Assembly (NCBI GenBank): GCA_001825565.1
Contig: MHXM01000089.1
Coordinates: forward strand, 1-19,634
Length of the DNA stretch: 19,634 nt
Reading direction: 5' to 3'
DNA from: Desulfuromonadaceae bacterium GWC2_58_13
Lineage (GTDB): Bacteria; Desulfobacterota; Desulfuromonadia; Desulfuromonadales; Trichloromonadaceae
The notes under the pieces are model-generated. The model worked only from the letters and a program-made list of their open reading frames with translations, was not told the DNA's origin and did not search any database. The translations under genes and the position numbers were made by a program. Shown piece after piece: positions 1 to 7,146 of the stretch (its first letter is position 1; each line of letters begins with the position of its first letter).

Positions 1-17
1 TCAAAACCACCCGCCCC

Positions 18-50
18 TGTCAATCTCTTTTTTTATTTTTTTCTACTGCC
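18..50 (-). promoter_or_regulatory. Partial promoter P2 with A-tract UP-like element, reading off the left edge
   Basis: On the minus strand a perfect TTGACA -35 hexamer lies at 23-18, directly preceded by two A-runs (A7 and A7, split by one T) at about 44-28 that look like an UP element. The matching -10 would fall about 17 nt further, just outside the window, so only half the promoter is visible. It is the second of two tandem promoters with the same design (see 98-160). The pattern is typical of stable-RNA (rRNA or tRNA) operons. The transcribed gene itself is not in the window. Confidence 0.5.
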
Positions 51-97
51 ACCGATCTACTCAACTGCCGCTCGGCACCTTTCGACAACGGAGCGTG

Positions 98-160
98 TTT
101 ATAACCAATTTCGATTTTTATGTCAAGAAGGATTCAATTTTTTGTCGATTTTTTCTACCA
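98..160 (-). promoter_or_regulatory. Strong sigma-70 promoter P1 with phased A-tracts, downstream of tyrS
   Basis: On the minus strand TTGACA (126-121) and TATAAA (103-98) are separated by exactly 17 nt, a near-perfect sigma-70 promoter. Upstream lie two A6 runs about 11 bp apart (within 155-138), which is helical phasing as in UP elements. The sequence after the -10 is CACGCTCCG, a GC-rich discriminator of the kind seen on stringently controlled stable-RNA promoters. It lies after the tyrS stop and reads away from tyrS toward the left edge, where a second TTGACA follows. An rRNA or tRNA operon beyond the edge is the inference. Confidence 0.72.
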
Positions 161-197
161 TCGGCTTTGTACCCCCGACGATGGCATTTCTCAGGCA

Positions 198-1415
198 CTA
201 CACGAACCGGATCCGGACAAATCGGCGCTTGCCGGCCTGGAACACCATTTCGCCGCTTGGATTGACCTCAAAAGCGGGATTATCGATCTTTTCGCCATTT
301 ATTTTCACGCCCCCCTGCTCAATCAAACGACGCGCTTCACCGTTGGATTTGGTCACCCCGGCATCGGTCAAAAGGCGACAAACCCACAAAGGCTCCGTCG
401 CCGCGATCGTGATCAGATCGATATCGTCAGGAATTTCTTTCTGCTTGAACTGTTGAACAAAATCGTCTTCGGCCTGACAAGCCTGTTCTTCGTCGTAGAA
501 TCGAGCGACCAATTCCCTGGCCAGCGCTTTTTTACTTTCCATCGGGTGCGCACCGCCGGCCGTTCCGGCAACGCCATCCTTTATCTTTTCAAAAGTCGCC
601 AGATCGACATCGGAGAGCAGTTCATAATAGCGCACCATCAACTCATCGGTGATGCTCATAACCTTGCCGAAGATCTCCCTGGGCGGCTCGGTGATGCCGA
701 TGTAGTTATGCAAAGACTTACTCATCTTGTTGACGCCGTCCAATCCTTCGAGCAGGGGCATGGTCAGCACCGACTGTGGACGCTGCCCTTCCTGCCGCTG
801 CAATTCACGGCCGACCAGCAGGTTGAATTTCTGGTCAGTACCACCCAACTCGACATCGGATTTAAGGGCGACGGAGTCAAAACCCTGCACAAGGGGGTAA
901 AGGAATTCGTGAATGGCGATGGGCTGGTGCCCGGCAAAGCGCTTGTGAAAATCGTCGCGCTCAAGCATCCGGGCCACGGTGTAACGAGCGGCGAGCCCGA
1001 TCAGATCGGCAGCGGACATCGACCCCATCCAACTGCTATTAAAAACAACCTCGGTTTTCACCGGGTCAAGAATCTTGAACACCTGCTCTTTGTAGGTCTG
1101 GGCGTTCTGCAAAACTTGCTCGCGGGTCAGCGCCTTGCGGGTTTCGCTTTTGCCGGTCGGATCGCCGATCATGCCGGTAAAATCCCCGATCAGGAAGCAG
1201 ACATGATGGCCGAGATCCTGAAACTGCTTGAGTTTCTGGATCAGGACGGTATGGCCGACGTGCAGGTCGGGGGCCGTCGGGTCAAACCCGGCCTTAATTC
1301 GCAGGGGAACCCCGGTTTTGATCGATTGGGTAAGTTTTTCTTCCAGTTCCGCCTCGACGAGAATTTCCACTGCACCGCGACGAATGATGGCCATCTGTTC
1401 CTGTACCGACTTCAT
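198..1415 (-). CDS. tyrS: Tyrosine--tRNA ligase
   Basis: Class I aminoacyl-tRNA synthetase that charges tRNA-Tyr with tyrosine in the cytoplasm. The product is 405 aa, the usual length of the TyrRS type with a compact C-terminal S4 domain. The ATP-binding HIGH-type motif is HVGH at residues 52-55 within FDPTAPDLHVGH, and the KMSKS loop is intact at 230-234. The last ~58 residues form an S4-type RNA-binding domain (EARRLIEQGGVKING). A longer frame would begin at a TTG at 1433, but that codon has no ribosome-binding site. The ATG at 1415 has AAGGACGAG just upstream and gives the usual family N-terminus, so it is preferred. It lies 21 nt after the ymdB-like stop and is probably co-transcribed with it. 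No rho-independent terminator follows; a weak 6-bp stem (CCATCG/CGATGG, about 187-160) lacks a U-run. Confidence 0.96.
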   Translation of the reverse strand: MKSVQEQMAIIRRGAVEILVEAELEEKLTQSIKTGVPLRIKAGFDPTAPDLHVGHTVLIQKLKQFQDLGHHVCFLIGDFTGMIGDPTGKSETRKALTREQVLQNAQTYKEQVFKILDPVKTEVVFNSSWMGSMSAADLIGLAARYTVARMLERDDFHKRFAGHQPIAIHEFLYPLVQGFDSVALKSDVELGGTDQKFNLLVGRELQRQEGQRPQSVLTMPLLEGLDGVNKMSKSLHNYIGITEPPREIFGKVMSITDELMVRYYELLSDVDLATFEKIKDGVAGTAGGAHPMESKKALARELVARFYDEEQACQAEDDFVQQFKQKEIPDDIDLITIAATEPLWVCRLLTDAGVTKSNGEARRLIEQGGVKINGEKIDNPAFEVNPSGEMVFQAGKRRFVRIRFV

Positions 1416-1436
1416 ATTCAACTCGTCCTTCAATGG

Positions 1437-2222
1437 TTAGTCTTTGATTTCTTCAAGTACCCGCTCGATACCGGACGCCCGCCCGGTTTTTTCATCGATA
1501 GTCAGCACGACGCCACACACCACCGCATCTTTTTTGGCGATCTCGAAACGAACCGGCAACAGCGAGAGAAACTTTTCGATCGCAAGATCCTTGCGGATAC
1601 CGATGACGGAATCGCGGCTGCCGGTCATACCGACATCGGTGATATAGGCGGTTCCACCCGGCAAAATCCGCTCATCGGCAGTCGGCACGTGAGTGTGGGT
1701 GCCGACCAGAGCGGAAATCCGACCATCCAGATAGCAGCCTAATGCCGCCTTTTCGCTGGTGGCCTCGGCATGGAAATCGACCAGTATCACCGCGGTTTGC
1801 TGGCGCAGCTCAGCAACCAAGGCATCGGCGGTGCGAAAAGGGCACTCCAGATTATTCATGAAAACCCGCCCCTCAAGATTGAGGATCCCGACTTTGATGC
1901 CGGCACTGGTAGAAAACACCCCATGTCCGCGGCCGGGCAAACCGGCTGGATAATTCGCGGGGCGCAGCAGGCGTTTCTGACTGCCGAGATAATCATAAAT
2001 CTCGCGTTTATCCCAGATATGATTGCCAGAAGTCAACACATCGACCCCGAGATCGTAAAATTCTCTCGCTAAATCCGCGGTCAGCCCGAAACCGGCCGCG
2101 GCATTTTCGCCATTGACCACGACCAGGTCGATATCGTTACGATCGATCAGCCGTCCCAATCGGCTGGCCAGAGCAAGCCGCCCGGGGCGACCGACAACAT
2201 CACCGACAAAAAGAATTTTCAA
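1437..2222 (-). CDS. YmdB-family (TIGR00282) metallophosphoesterase
   Basis: Predicted dinuclear-metal phosphoesterase of the family that contains Bacillus YmdB, a 2',3'-cyclic-nucleotide phosphodiesterase acting alongside RNase Y. From the chosen start it is 261 aa, normal for the family. The metal-binding motifs are all visible: GD at 7-8, NGEN at 37-40, GNHIWD at 66-71, DFHAEATSEK around 149-158, and GTHTHVPTAD around 174-183. The start is a TTG at 2222, giving MKILFVGDVVG, with AAAGG 8 nt upstream. A TTG six codons earlier (2240) lacks a ribosome-binding site. That AAAGG lies inside the 3' arm of a perfect 7-bp hairpin (2231-2253). The gene follows rny and precedes tyrS. The family assignment is secure; the in vivo substrate here is not shown. 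Confidence 0.93.
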   Translation of the reverse strand: MKILFVGDVVGRPGRLALASRLGRLIDRNDIDLVVVNGENAAAGFGLTADLAREFYDLGVDVLTSGNHIWDKREIYDYLGSQKRLLRPANYPAGLPGRGHGVFSTSAGIKVGILNLEGRVFMNNLECPFRTADALVAELRQQTAVILVDFHAEATSEKAALGCYLDGRISALVGTHTHVPTADERILPGGTAYITDVGMTGSRDSVIGIRKDLAIEKFLSLLPVRFEIAKKDAVVCGVVLTIDEKTGRASGIERVLEEIKD

Positions 2223-2230
2223 GACTACTG

Positions 2231-2253
2231 CCTTTGGCAAAAGAGACCAAAGG
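2231..2253 (-). promoter_or_regulatory. Hairpin masking the ymdB-like ribosome-binding site
   Basis: A perfect inverted repeat on the minus strand, CCTTTGG, 9-nt loop TCTCTTTTG, CCAAAGG. The AAAGG that serves as Shine-Dalgarno for the TTG start at 2222 is part of the 3' arm. No U-run follows, so it is not an intrinsic terminator. A role in limiting translation initiation is inferred, not shown. Confidence 0.4.
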
Positions 2254-2298
2254 AGAAAGGCGTAAGGGCGGAAGACACCTTCGATGATTACCGAGGCA

Positions 2299-2334
2299 CT
2301 TCTTTTTCCCTTTTCCTTTTTCCTTTTTCCTCCC
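2299..2334 (-). repeat. 36-nt homopurine tract in the rny-ymdB spacer
   Basis: The plus strand has 36 consecutive pyrimidines (2299-2334) built from repeated CTTTTTCC-like units. The minus-strand transcript is therefore uninterrupted A/G with repeated GGAAAAA units and one GGAGG. It begins 5 nt after the rny stop codon. It contains several Shine-Dalgarno-like sequences but no start codon follows at suitable spacing. The function is unknown; slippage-prone or triplex-capable DNA is possible. Confidence 0.7.
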
Positions 2335-2339
2335 GCTGG

Positions 2340-3902
<1,563 letters not shown>

Positions 3903-3938
3903 AGCGGAATCCTCCTATATCTATTTATAAAGTCGAGC

Positions 3939-4520
3939 TTATTCCGGACAAAGTTCCGGCGTGGTAAAGAAACGCAACGTGCGAGATTCGGTGACCAGCA
4001 TGTTCATGCCGATATCGTGGGCCTCCATCGGTAAGTCGGCAACCAGTTGAAAATCAAAGCAGAAACCGACAAGGCACGGGCAGCGGTCGGCAGTATGCAG
4101 AAAACGGTCATAATAACCTTTGCCGTACCCAAGGCGAAACCCTGCCTGATCGAAGGAGATCCCCGGAACCAGAATGAGATCCAAAACGCTGGCCGGCAGC
4201 ACCGAAGTCCCTGAGGGTTCAAGCACCCCGAAAACCCCAGGCTTCAGCTCTTCCAGACCGGTCACCTCAACAAATTCGAGAGACTCATCGTAAACCCTCG
4301 GATAAACAACCCGTTTGCCAATCCGACGGGCGGCGTGAAACAATTCTTCCGTAAACACCTCATTTAGTATGGGGCTGTACAGGGCCAAGATCGCGGCCCG
4401 GGAAAATTCCGGGGTTTCAAGCAAGCGAACTTGGGCCGCATGGCTCAAGGCAGCGCAGGTAACGGCCGCCAGATGCCTGCGCTGCGCCAGCATGGCAGAT
4501 CGGATGGATTTCTTGGGCAT
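3939..4520 (-). CDS. 5-formyltetrahydrofolate cyclo-ligase
   Basis: Converts 5-formyl-THF to 5,10-methenyl-THF with ATP, returning stored folate to one-carbon metabolism (YgfA/Fau/MTHFS family). The product is 193 aa, normal length. Diagnostic motifs are VPGISFD at 118-124 and the signature GFRLGYGKGYYDRF at 127-140. The N-terminal basic segment (KKSIRSAMLAQRR) fits the nucleotide-binding end of the family. The start is the ATG at 4520, with AAGGA 9 nt upstream. That AAGGA begins in the loop and runs into the 3' arm of a perfect 8-bp hairpin (4524-4548). It lies directly downstream of a structured non-coding region and zapA, the zapA-6S RNA-ygfA order known from many proteobacteria. Confidence 0.95.
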   Translation of the reverse strand: MPKKSIRSAMLAQRRHLAAVTCAALSHAAQVRLLETPEFSRAAILALYSPILNEVFTEELFHAARRIGKRVVYPRVYDESLEFVEVTGLEELKPGVFGVLEPSGTSVLPASVLDLILVPGISFDQAGFRLGYGKGYYDRFLHTADRCPCLVGFCFDFQLVADLPMEAHDIGMNMLVTESRTLRFFTTPELCPE

Positions 4521-4523
4521 GAC

Positions 4524-4548
4524 CAGAGATCCTTGAAGGCGATCTCTG
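4524..4548 (-). promoter_or_regulatory. 8-bp hairpin over the cyclo-ligase ribosome-binding site
   Basis: On the minus strand CAGAGATC and GATCTCTG form a perfect 8-bp stem around a 9-nt loop (GCCTTCAAG). The Shine-Dalgarno AAGGA spans the loop and the first bases of the 3' arm, 9 nt before the ATG at 4520. There is no U-run. It could dampen translation or mark a 6S processing boundary; both are inference. Confidence 0.45.
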
Positions 4549-4585
4549 AATGAAGGAAGTAGAAGGAAAGCAGGCGGGTTAAGGC

Positions 4586-4853
4586 CGGTAACGACTGAAA
4601 ATCTTTAGCCAGCTGATGAGAACGGCAATGCACAAATTACAATATTGAATAGGGCAAGGCCTTATCAGCAATGCACCTGACGCAAGAGCCAGGCTTCATT
4701 GTCACAACCGCGACACAAAATGACAACATGCACACCAAAACAGCTAAACGATTTATACAGCCCAGGTTAAAAACCGAACCTGTTAAATGCCCTCCAAAAG
4801 GGCACGGTTGCTCTGCCAATCTATCTAAAATCTCCATACAGAGACGGTTACCG
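4586..4853 (-). ncRNA. ssrS: Probable 6S RNA (ssrS), with flanking pairing arms
   Basis: This gene-free stretch between zapA and the cyclo-ligase holds nested long-range helices forming one long rod on the minus strand. From outside in they are: CGGTAAC 4853-4847 with GTTACCG 4592-4586; TTTTAG 4830-4825 with CTAAAG 4608-4603 (one G-U); AGATTGGCA 4822-4814 with TGCCGTTCT 4627-4619 (one mismatch, one wobble), extended by GAT/ATC across a bulged C; AGGGCA 4793-4788 with TGCCCT 4656-4651; TTAACAG 4786-4780 with CTGATAA 4668-4662 (one mismatch); CTGGGCT 4765-4759 with AGCCTGG 4695-4689; and an apical TTGTCA/TGACAA hairpin (4726-4699). A large internal bubble lies between the third and fourth helices. 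6S RNA mimics an open promoter and binds sigma-70 RNA polymerase. Rod shape, bubble and zapA-to-ygfA position all fit. The mature ends are uncertain, probably about 4830 to 4604. No covariance search was run. Confidence 0.62.
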
Positions 4854-4889
4854 CGGCAGCCAGCCTTGCGGACCAGACGCCGGACCTAC

Positions 4890-5210
4890 CTATGCTATCA
4901 AACCTTTATCCGAGGGAGCCTCCCCGTCAGGGCGCGCTCGTTCTATGCGATCCAACAATGCCTGCAGCCGACCCCGAACATCATGACTGTCCCCCTCGAC
5001 GACCTGATCTTGCAATCGCAGGAAAGCGCCGGATACATTCATCAGGGCGAGGATGGCGCAGTTGAGGGAATCAGCCGACTTGCTGACTGACATCACTTCA
5101 GAAATCTTACCGTTGACAAACTCGGCCACGCGCCGTACTTCAGCGGAGGACGCCTCGCTTTTTACCGTGAACTGCTGACCAAGAATGGTTACCGCTACCG
5201 CCTGCTTCAA
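4890..5210 (-). CDS. zapA: Cell division protein ZapA
   Basis: Small cytoplasmic FtsZ-binding protein that cross-links protofilaments in the Z-ring. The product is 106 aa, the usual size. The N-terminal beta-rich part (AVAVTILGQQFTVKS) is followed by helical segments including VRRVAEFVNGKISE and a C-terminal coiled coil (SGAFLRLQDQVVEGD onward), which is the ZapA layout. The start is a TTG at 5210 with GGGGAG 6-7 nt upstream. Its TTGA overlaps the TGA stop of the zapB-like gene by 3 nt, so the two are translationally coupled. The coding region ends just before the 6S-like RNA. Confidence 0.9.
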   Translation of the reverse strand: MKQAVAVTILGQQFTVKSEASSAEVRRVAEFVNGKISEVMSVSKSADSLNCAILALMNVSGAFLRLQDQVVEGDSHDVRGRLQALLDRIERARPDGEAPSDKGLIA

Positions 5211-5407
5211 GGCGTCTCCCCGTCTATCCCGTCCAATTTGCCAAGAATCCGGTCCAGTTCGGAGAAAACCCCTTCCCGCTCCTTGAGCAGATCCCGGTTT
5301 TCTTCCCGCAACTGCTTAAGTTCACGGGTCAGCGTCTGACAGAGGTCGAGCAGGGAGTCGACTTTCTGTTCAAGTTTAAGAACCAGTTCCAGGTTATCAA
5401 GCGCCAT
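5207..5407 (-). CDS. ZapB-like coiled-coil cell division protein
   Basis: Short, almost wholly coiled-coil protein (66 aa from the chosen start) with heptad-like leucines: LELVLKLEQKVDSLLDLCQ and LTRELKQLREENRDLL. That size and composition match ZapB-type Z-ring factors. The position immediately before zapA, with overlapping stop and start, supports a joint role in division. The ATG at 5407 is chosen because GGAG lies 10 nt upstream. A TTG at 5428 would extend it by 7 residues but has no ribosome-binding site and sits at the expected transcription start. Coiled coils give weak homology, so the ZapB name is an inference from size and context. Confidence 0.72.
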   Translation of the reverse strand: MALDNLELVLKLEQKVDSLLDLCQTLTRELKQLREENRDLLKEREGVFSELDRILGKLDGIDGETP

Positions 5408-5434
5408 TATCTCATTACTCCAGCTCAATTGAAA

Positions 5435-5463
5435 ATCTTAGGAAAATACGGCTTTAAAGTCAA
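5435..5463 (-). promoter_or_regulatory. Sigma-70 promoter for zapB-zapA-6S RNA-fcl
   Basis: On the minus strand TTGACT (5463-5458), a 17-nt spacer, and TAAGAT (5440-5435). The -35 starts 7 nt after the ftsY stop codon. Transcription would begin near 5428, leaving a leader of about 20 nt before the zapB-like ATG. This makes the zapB-zapA-6S part independent of the smc promoter. Confidence 0.7.
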
Positions 5464-5469
5464 GTATAT

Positions 5470-6735
5470 TCAGCTTCTTTGAAACAAGGCATCAACAAAC
5501 AGGTCGGGATCGAACGGCCGCAGGTCCTCGACTCCCTCACCGATCCCAACGTAACGCACCGGCAGTCCCAGTTCCGCTCCGATAGCTACCACCATCCCCC
5601 CCTTGGCCGTCCCATCGAGCTTGGTCAGGGCAAGCCCTGAAACTTTGACCTTTTCCTTAAACAAGCGCGCCTGGGTCAGGGCATTCTGACCGGTGGTGGC
5701 ATCGAGAACAAGCAGCGTTTCATGAGGGGCATCGGGGATCTCCCGAGCCAATACCCGGTGAATCTTTTTCATTTCCTCCATCAGGTTGGCCTTGGTGTGC
5801 AATCTCCCCGCGGTATCGAGAATCAGGATATCCGCCTTTCTGGCCACCGCGGCCCTGGCCGCGTCAAATGCCACCGCCGCGGGATCGGCACCTTCGGCGT
5901 GGCGAATCACATCGACACCGGATCGCTCGCCCCAGATTGCCAACTGTTCAGCGGCGGCGGCCCTAAAGGTATCACCGGCACCGAGCACCACCTTCTTCCC
6001 TTGGCTGACGAACTGGCGGGCCATCTTGCCGATGGTGGTGGTTTTGCCAACCCCATTGACGCCGACCACCAAGATCACGAACGGCTTGGCGCGCTCCAGA
6101 TCCAGGGGAGCCGCTTCCAGCTTCAGCCGCTGACGGATCTCCTCCTGCAGAGCATGGCGCAGCGCATCGGCGGAGATATCGTCCCTGGCGACGCGCTGCT
6201 GAAGCGACTGGATCAGCTCCTGGGTGGTCTGCATGCCGAAATCGGCGGTGATCAGAATTTCTTCGAGGCTTTCAAGCAGGTCGGCATCGATCTTTTTGCT
6301 CCCCCGCAGCAGAGCATCGATGCGCCCGACCAAGGCATTCTGGGTTTTGGACAGCCCGGCGCGCATCCGTTCGAACAGACTGAGCGGGACTTCTTCCATG
6401 ACCTCGGGGATTTCGACAATTCCCGGTTCGGCAATGGTCGCCGGCGATATCGGTCCCGGTTCTTCCTCGACCACGACAGGTGCTTCCATCGTTGCCGGCG
6501 ATGTCGGCTTGGTTTCGAGGGGTTTCTTTTTCCGGCCCAGCCGCAACAGCAACAGGATAAACAGAAAGACCGCCAGGGTTACCAGCAGAAAAAGAGCCCC
6601 CATGGCCCCAACCTCGCGGTAGACCTCGGGGACACCCAACTCGCCCAGCAGGGCGGCAACAAGCCGCAGCCATTGAGACACCAGTTCTATAAAAAGGGCA
6701 AAATATTCATTCAAGGTTCTGGAAAATTCTTCCAT
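5470..6735 (-). CDS. ftsY: Signal recognition particle receptor FtsY with N-terminal membrane segment
   Basis: SRP receptor GTPase that docks ribosome-SRP complexes at the inner membrane for co-translational insertion. The product is 421 aa. The NG domain has GVNGVGKTT at 225-233, DTFRAAAAEQL at 255-265, DTAGRLHTK at 307-315 and TKLDGTAKGG at 371-380, all intact. The N-terminus is hydrophobic in two places, an amphipathic stretch about 10-35 and a clear membrane helix about 45-65 followed by RLGRKKK. A Pro/Glu-rich linker (about 75-115) follows. Many FtsY proteins attach peripherally through an acidic A domain; here an integral anchor is predicted. The ATG at 6735 has AGGAG 10 nt upstream. 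It lies 51 nt after the roadblock gene, with a GC-rich hairpin between. Confidence 0.97.
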   Translation of the reverse strand: MEEFSRTLNEYFALFIELVSQWLRLVAALLGELGVPEVYREVGAMGALFLLVTLAVFLFILLLLRLGRKKKPLETKPTSPATMEAPVVVEEEPGPISPATIAEPGIVEIPEVMEEVPLSLFERMRAGLSKTQNALVGRIDALLRGSKKIDADLLESLEEILITADFGMQTTQELIQSLQQRVARDDISADALRHALQEEIRQRLKLEAAPLDLERAKPFVILVVGVNGVGKTTTIGKMARQFVSQGKKVVLGAGDTFRAAAAEQLAIWGERSGVDVIRHAEGADPAAVAFDAARAAVARKADILILDTAGRLHTKANLMEEMKKIHRVLAREIPDAPHETLLVLDATTGQNALTQARLFKEKVKVSGLALTKLDGTAKGGMVVAIGAELGLPVRYVGIGEGVEDLRPFDPDLFVDALFQRS

Positions 6736-6759
6736 TTGTTTTCAACTCCTGGATATTCC

Positions 6760-6783
6760 GGGCCGCCCGCCTATCCGCGGCCC
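6760..6783 (-). promoter_or_regulatory. GC-rich intercistronic hairpin between the roadblock gene and ftsY
   Basis: Perfect 7-bp all-G/C inverted repeat, GGGCCGC and GCGGCCC, around a 10-nt loop. It starts 3 nt after the roadblock stop codon and ends about 15 nt before the ftsY Shine-Dalgarno. No U-run follows, so termination is unlikely. It may protect the 3' end of the upstream message or act as a processing landmark. Confidence 0.55.
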
Positions 6784-6786
6784 TGA

Positions 6787-7146
6787 TCAGAGAATTTCAT
6801 CCCGCAGCGACACAACGCACCGTCGAGCCTCGAACAGAGCCCGCCCGAGGGCGTCACTGCGATCGAGAGTCAATACCAGAAAATATTCGGGGGTCACTGG
6901 CATAATAATGATCTGCATGCCGGCCGAAGTCACGACGATTTCTTTCAGGTCGCTCCCTTCAAGGCGACGGACCACATCCCGCAGGTTGGCCAAAATCACC
7001 CCCTTATGGGCCCCGATGACCTTGAGTTCGTAGTCGTCCATGCGGGCCACCTGATCGACCGATTCCCCTTCCCAATCCGCCAGGATGGCGCCCTTGGCCC
7101 CGGGAACAGACTCAACCAGCCTTCCCAATATTTTTTTAAACGCCAT
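6787..7146 (-). CDS. Roadblock/LC7-domain protein
   Basis: A 119-aa single-domain protein with the roadblock/LC7 pattern: an N-terminal helix (KKILGRLVESVPGAKGAILAD), strands carrying a small-residue turn (ILADWEGESVDQV), a second helix (VILANLRDVVRRLEG) and paired strands (IVVTSAGMQIIIMPV, YFLVLTLD). Such proteins dimerise and regulate small GTPases, as MglB does for MglA, or serve as scaffolds. No MglA-type GTPase is adjacent; the nearest GTPase gene is ftsY. The ATG at 7146 lies inside the end of smc (11-nt overlap), with GGGGG a few nt upstream, so it is translated together with smc. The molecular partner cannot be told from sequence. Confidence 0.82.
   Translation of the reverse strand: MAFKKILGRLVESVPGAKGAILADWEGESVDQVARMDDYELKVIGAHKGVILANLRDVVRRLEGSDLKEIVVTSAGMQIIIMPVTPEYFLVLTLDRSDALGRALFEARRCVVSLRDEIL

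Noticed and set aside
160..187. CCATCG/CGATGG stem downstream of tyrS as a terminator
   Set aside because: Six base pairs with a loop of about 15 nt and an A-run rather than a U-run on the transcript; it is not an intrinsic terminator.
120..1742. 540-codon open frame on the plus strand opposite tyrS and the ymdB-like gene
   Set aside because: It is antisense to two genes with complete family motifs, shows no recognisable domain, and has no ribosome-binding site. It is a by-product of GC-rich codon use.
4637..4837. 66-codon minus-strand frame between zapA and fcl
   Set aside because: No ribosome-binding site, no family match I know of, and it coincides with the 6S-like helices, which explain the interval better.
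5722..6786. 354-codon plus-strand frame opposite ftsY
   Set aside because: Antisense to the conserved GTPase motifs of FtsY; composition is biased and no domain is recognisable.
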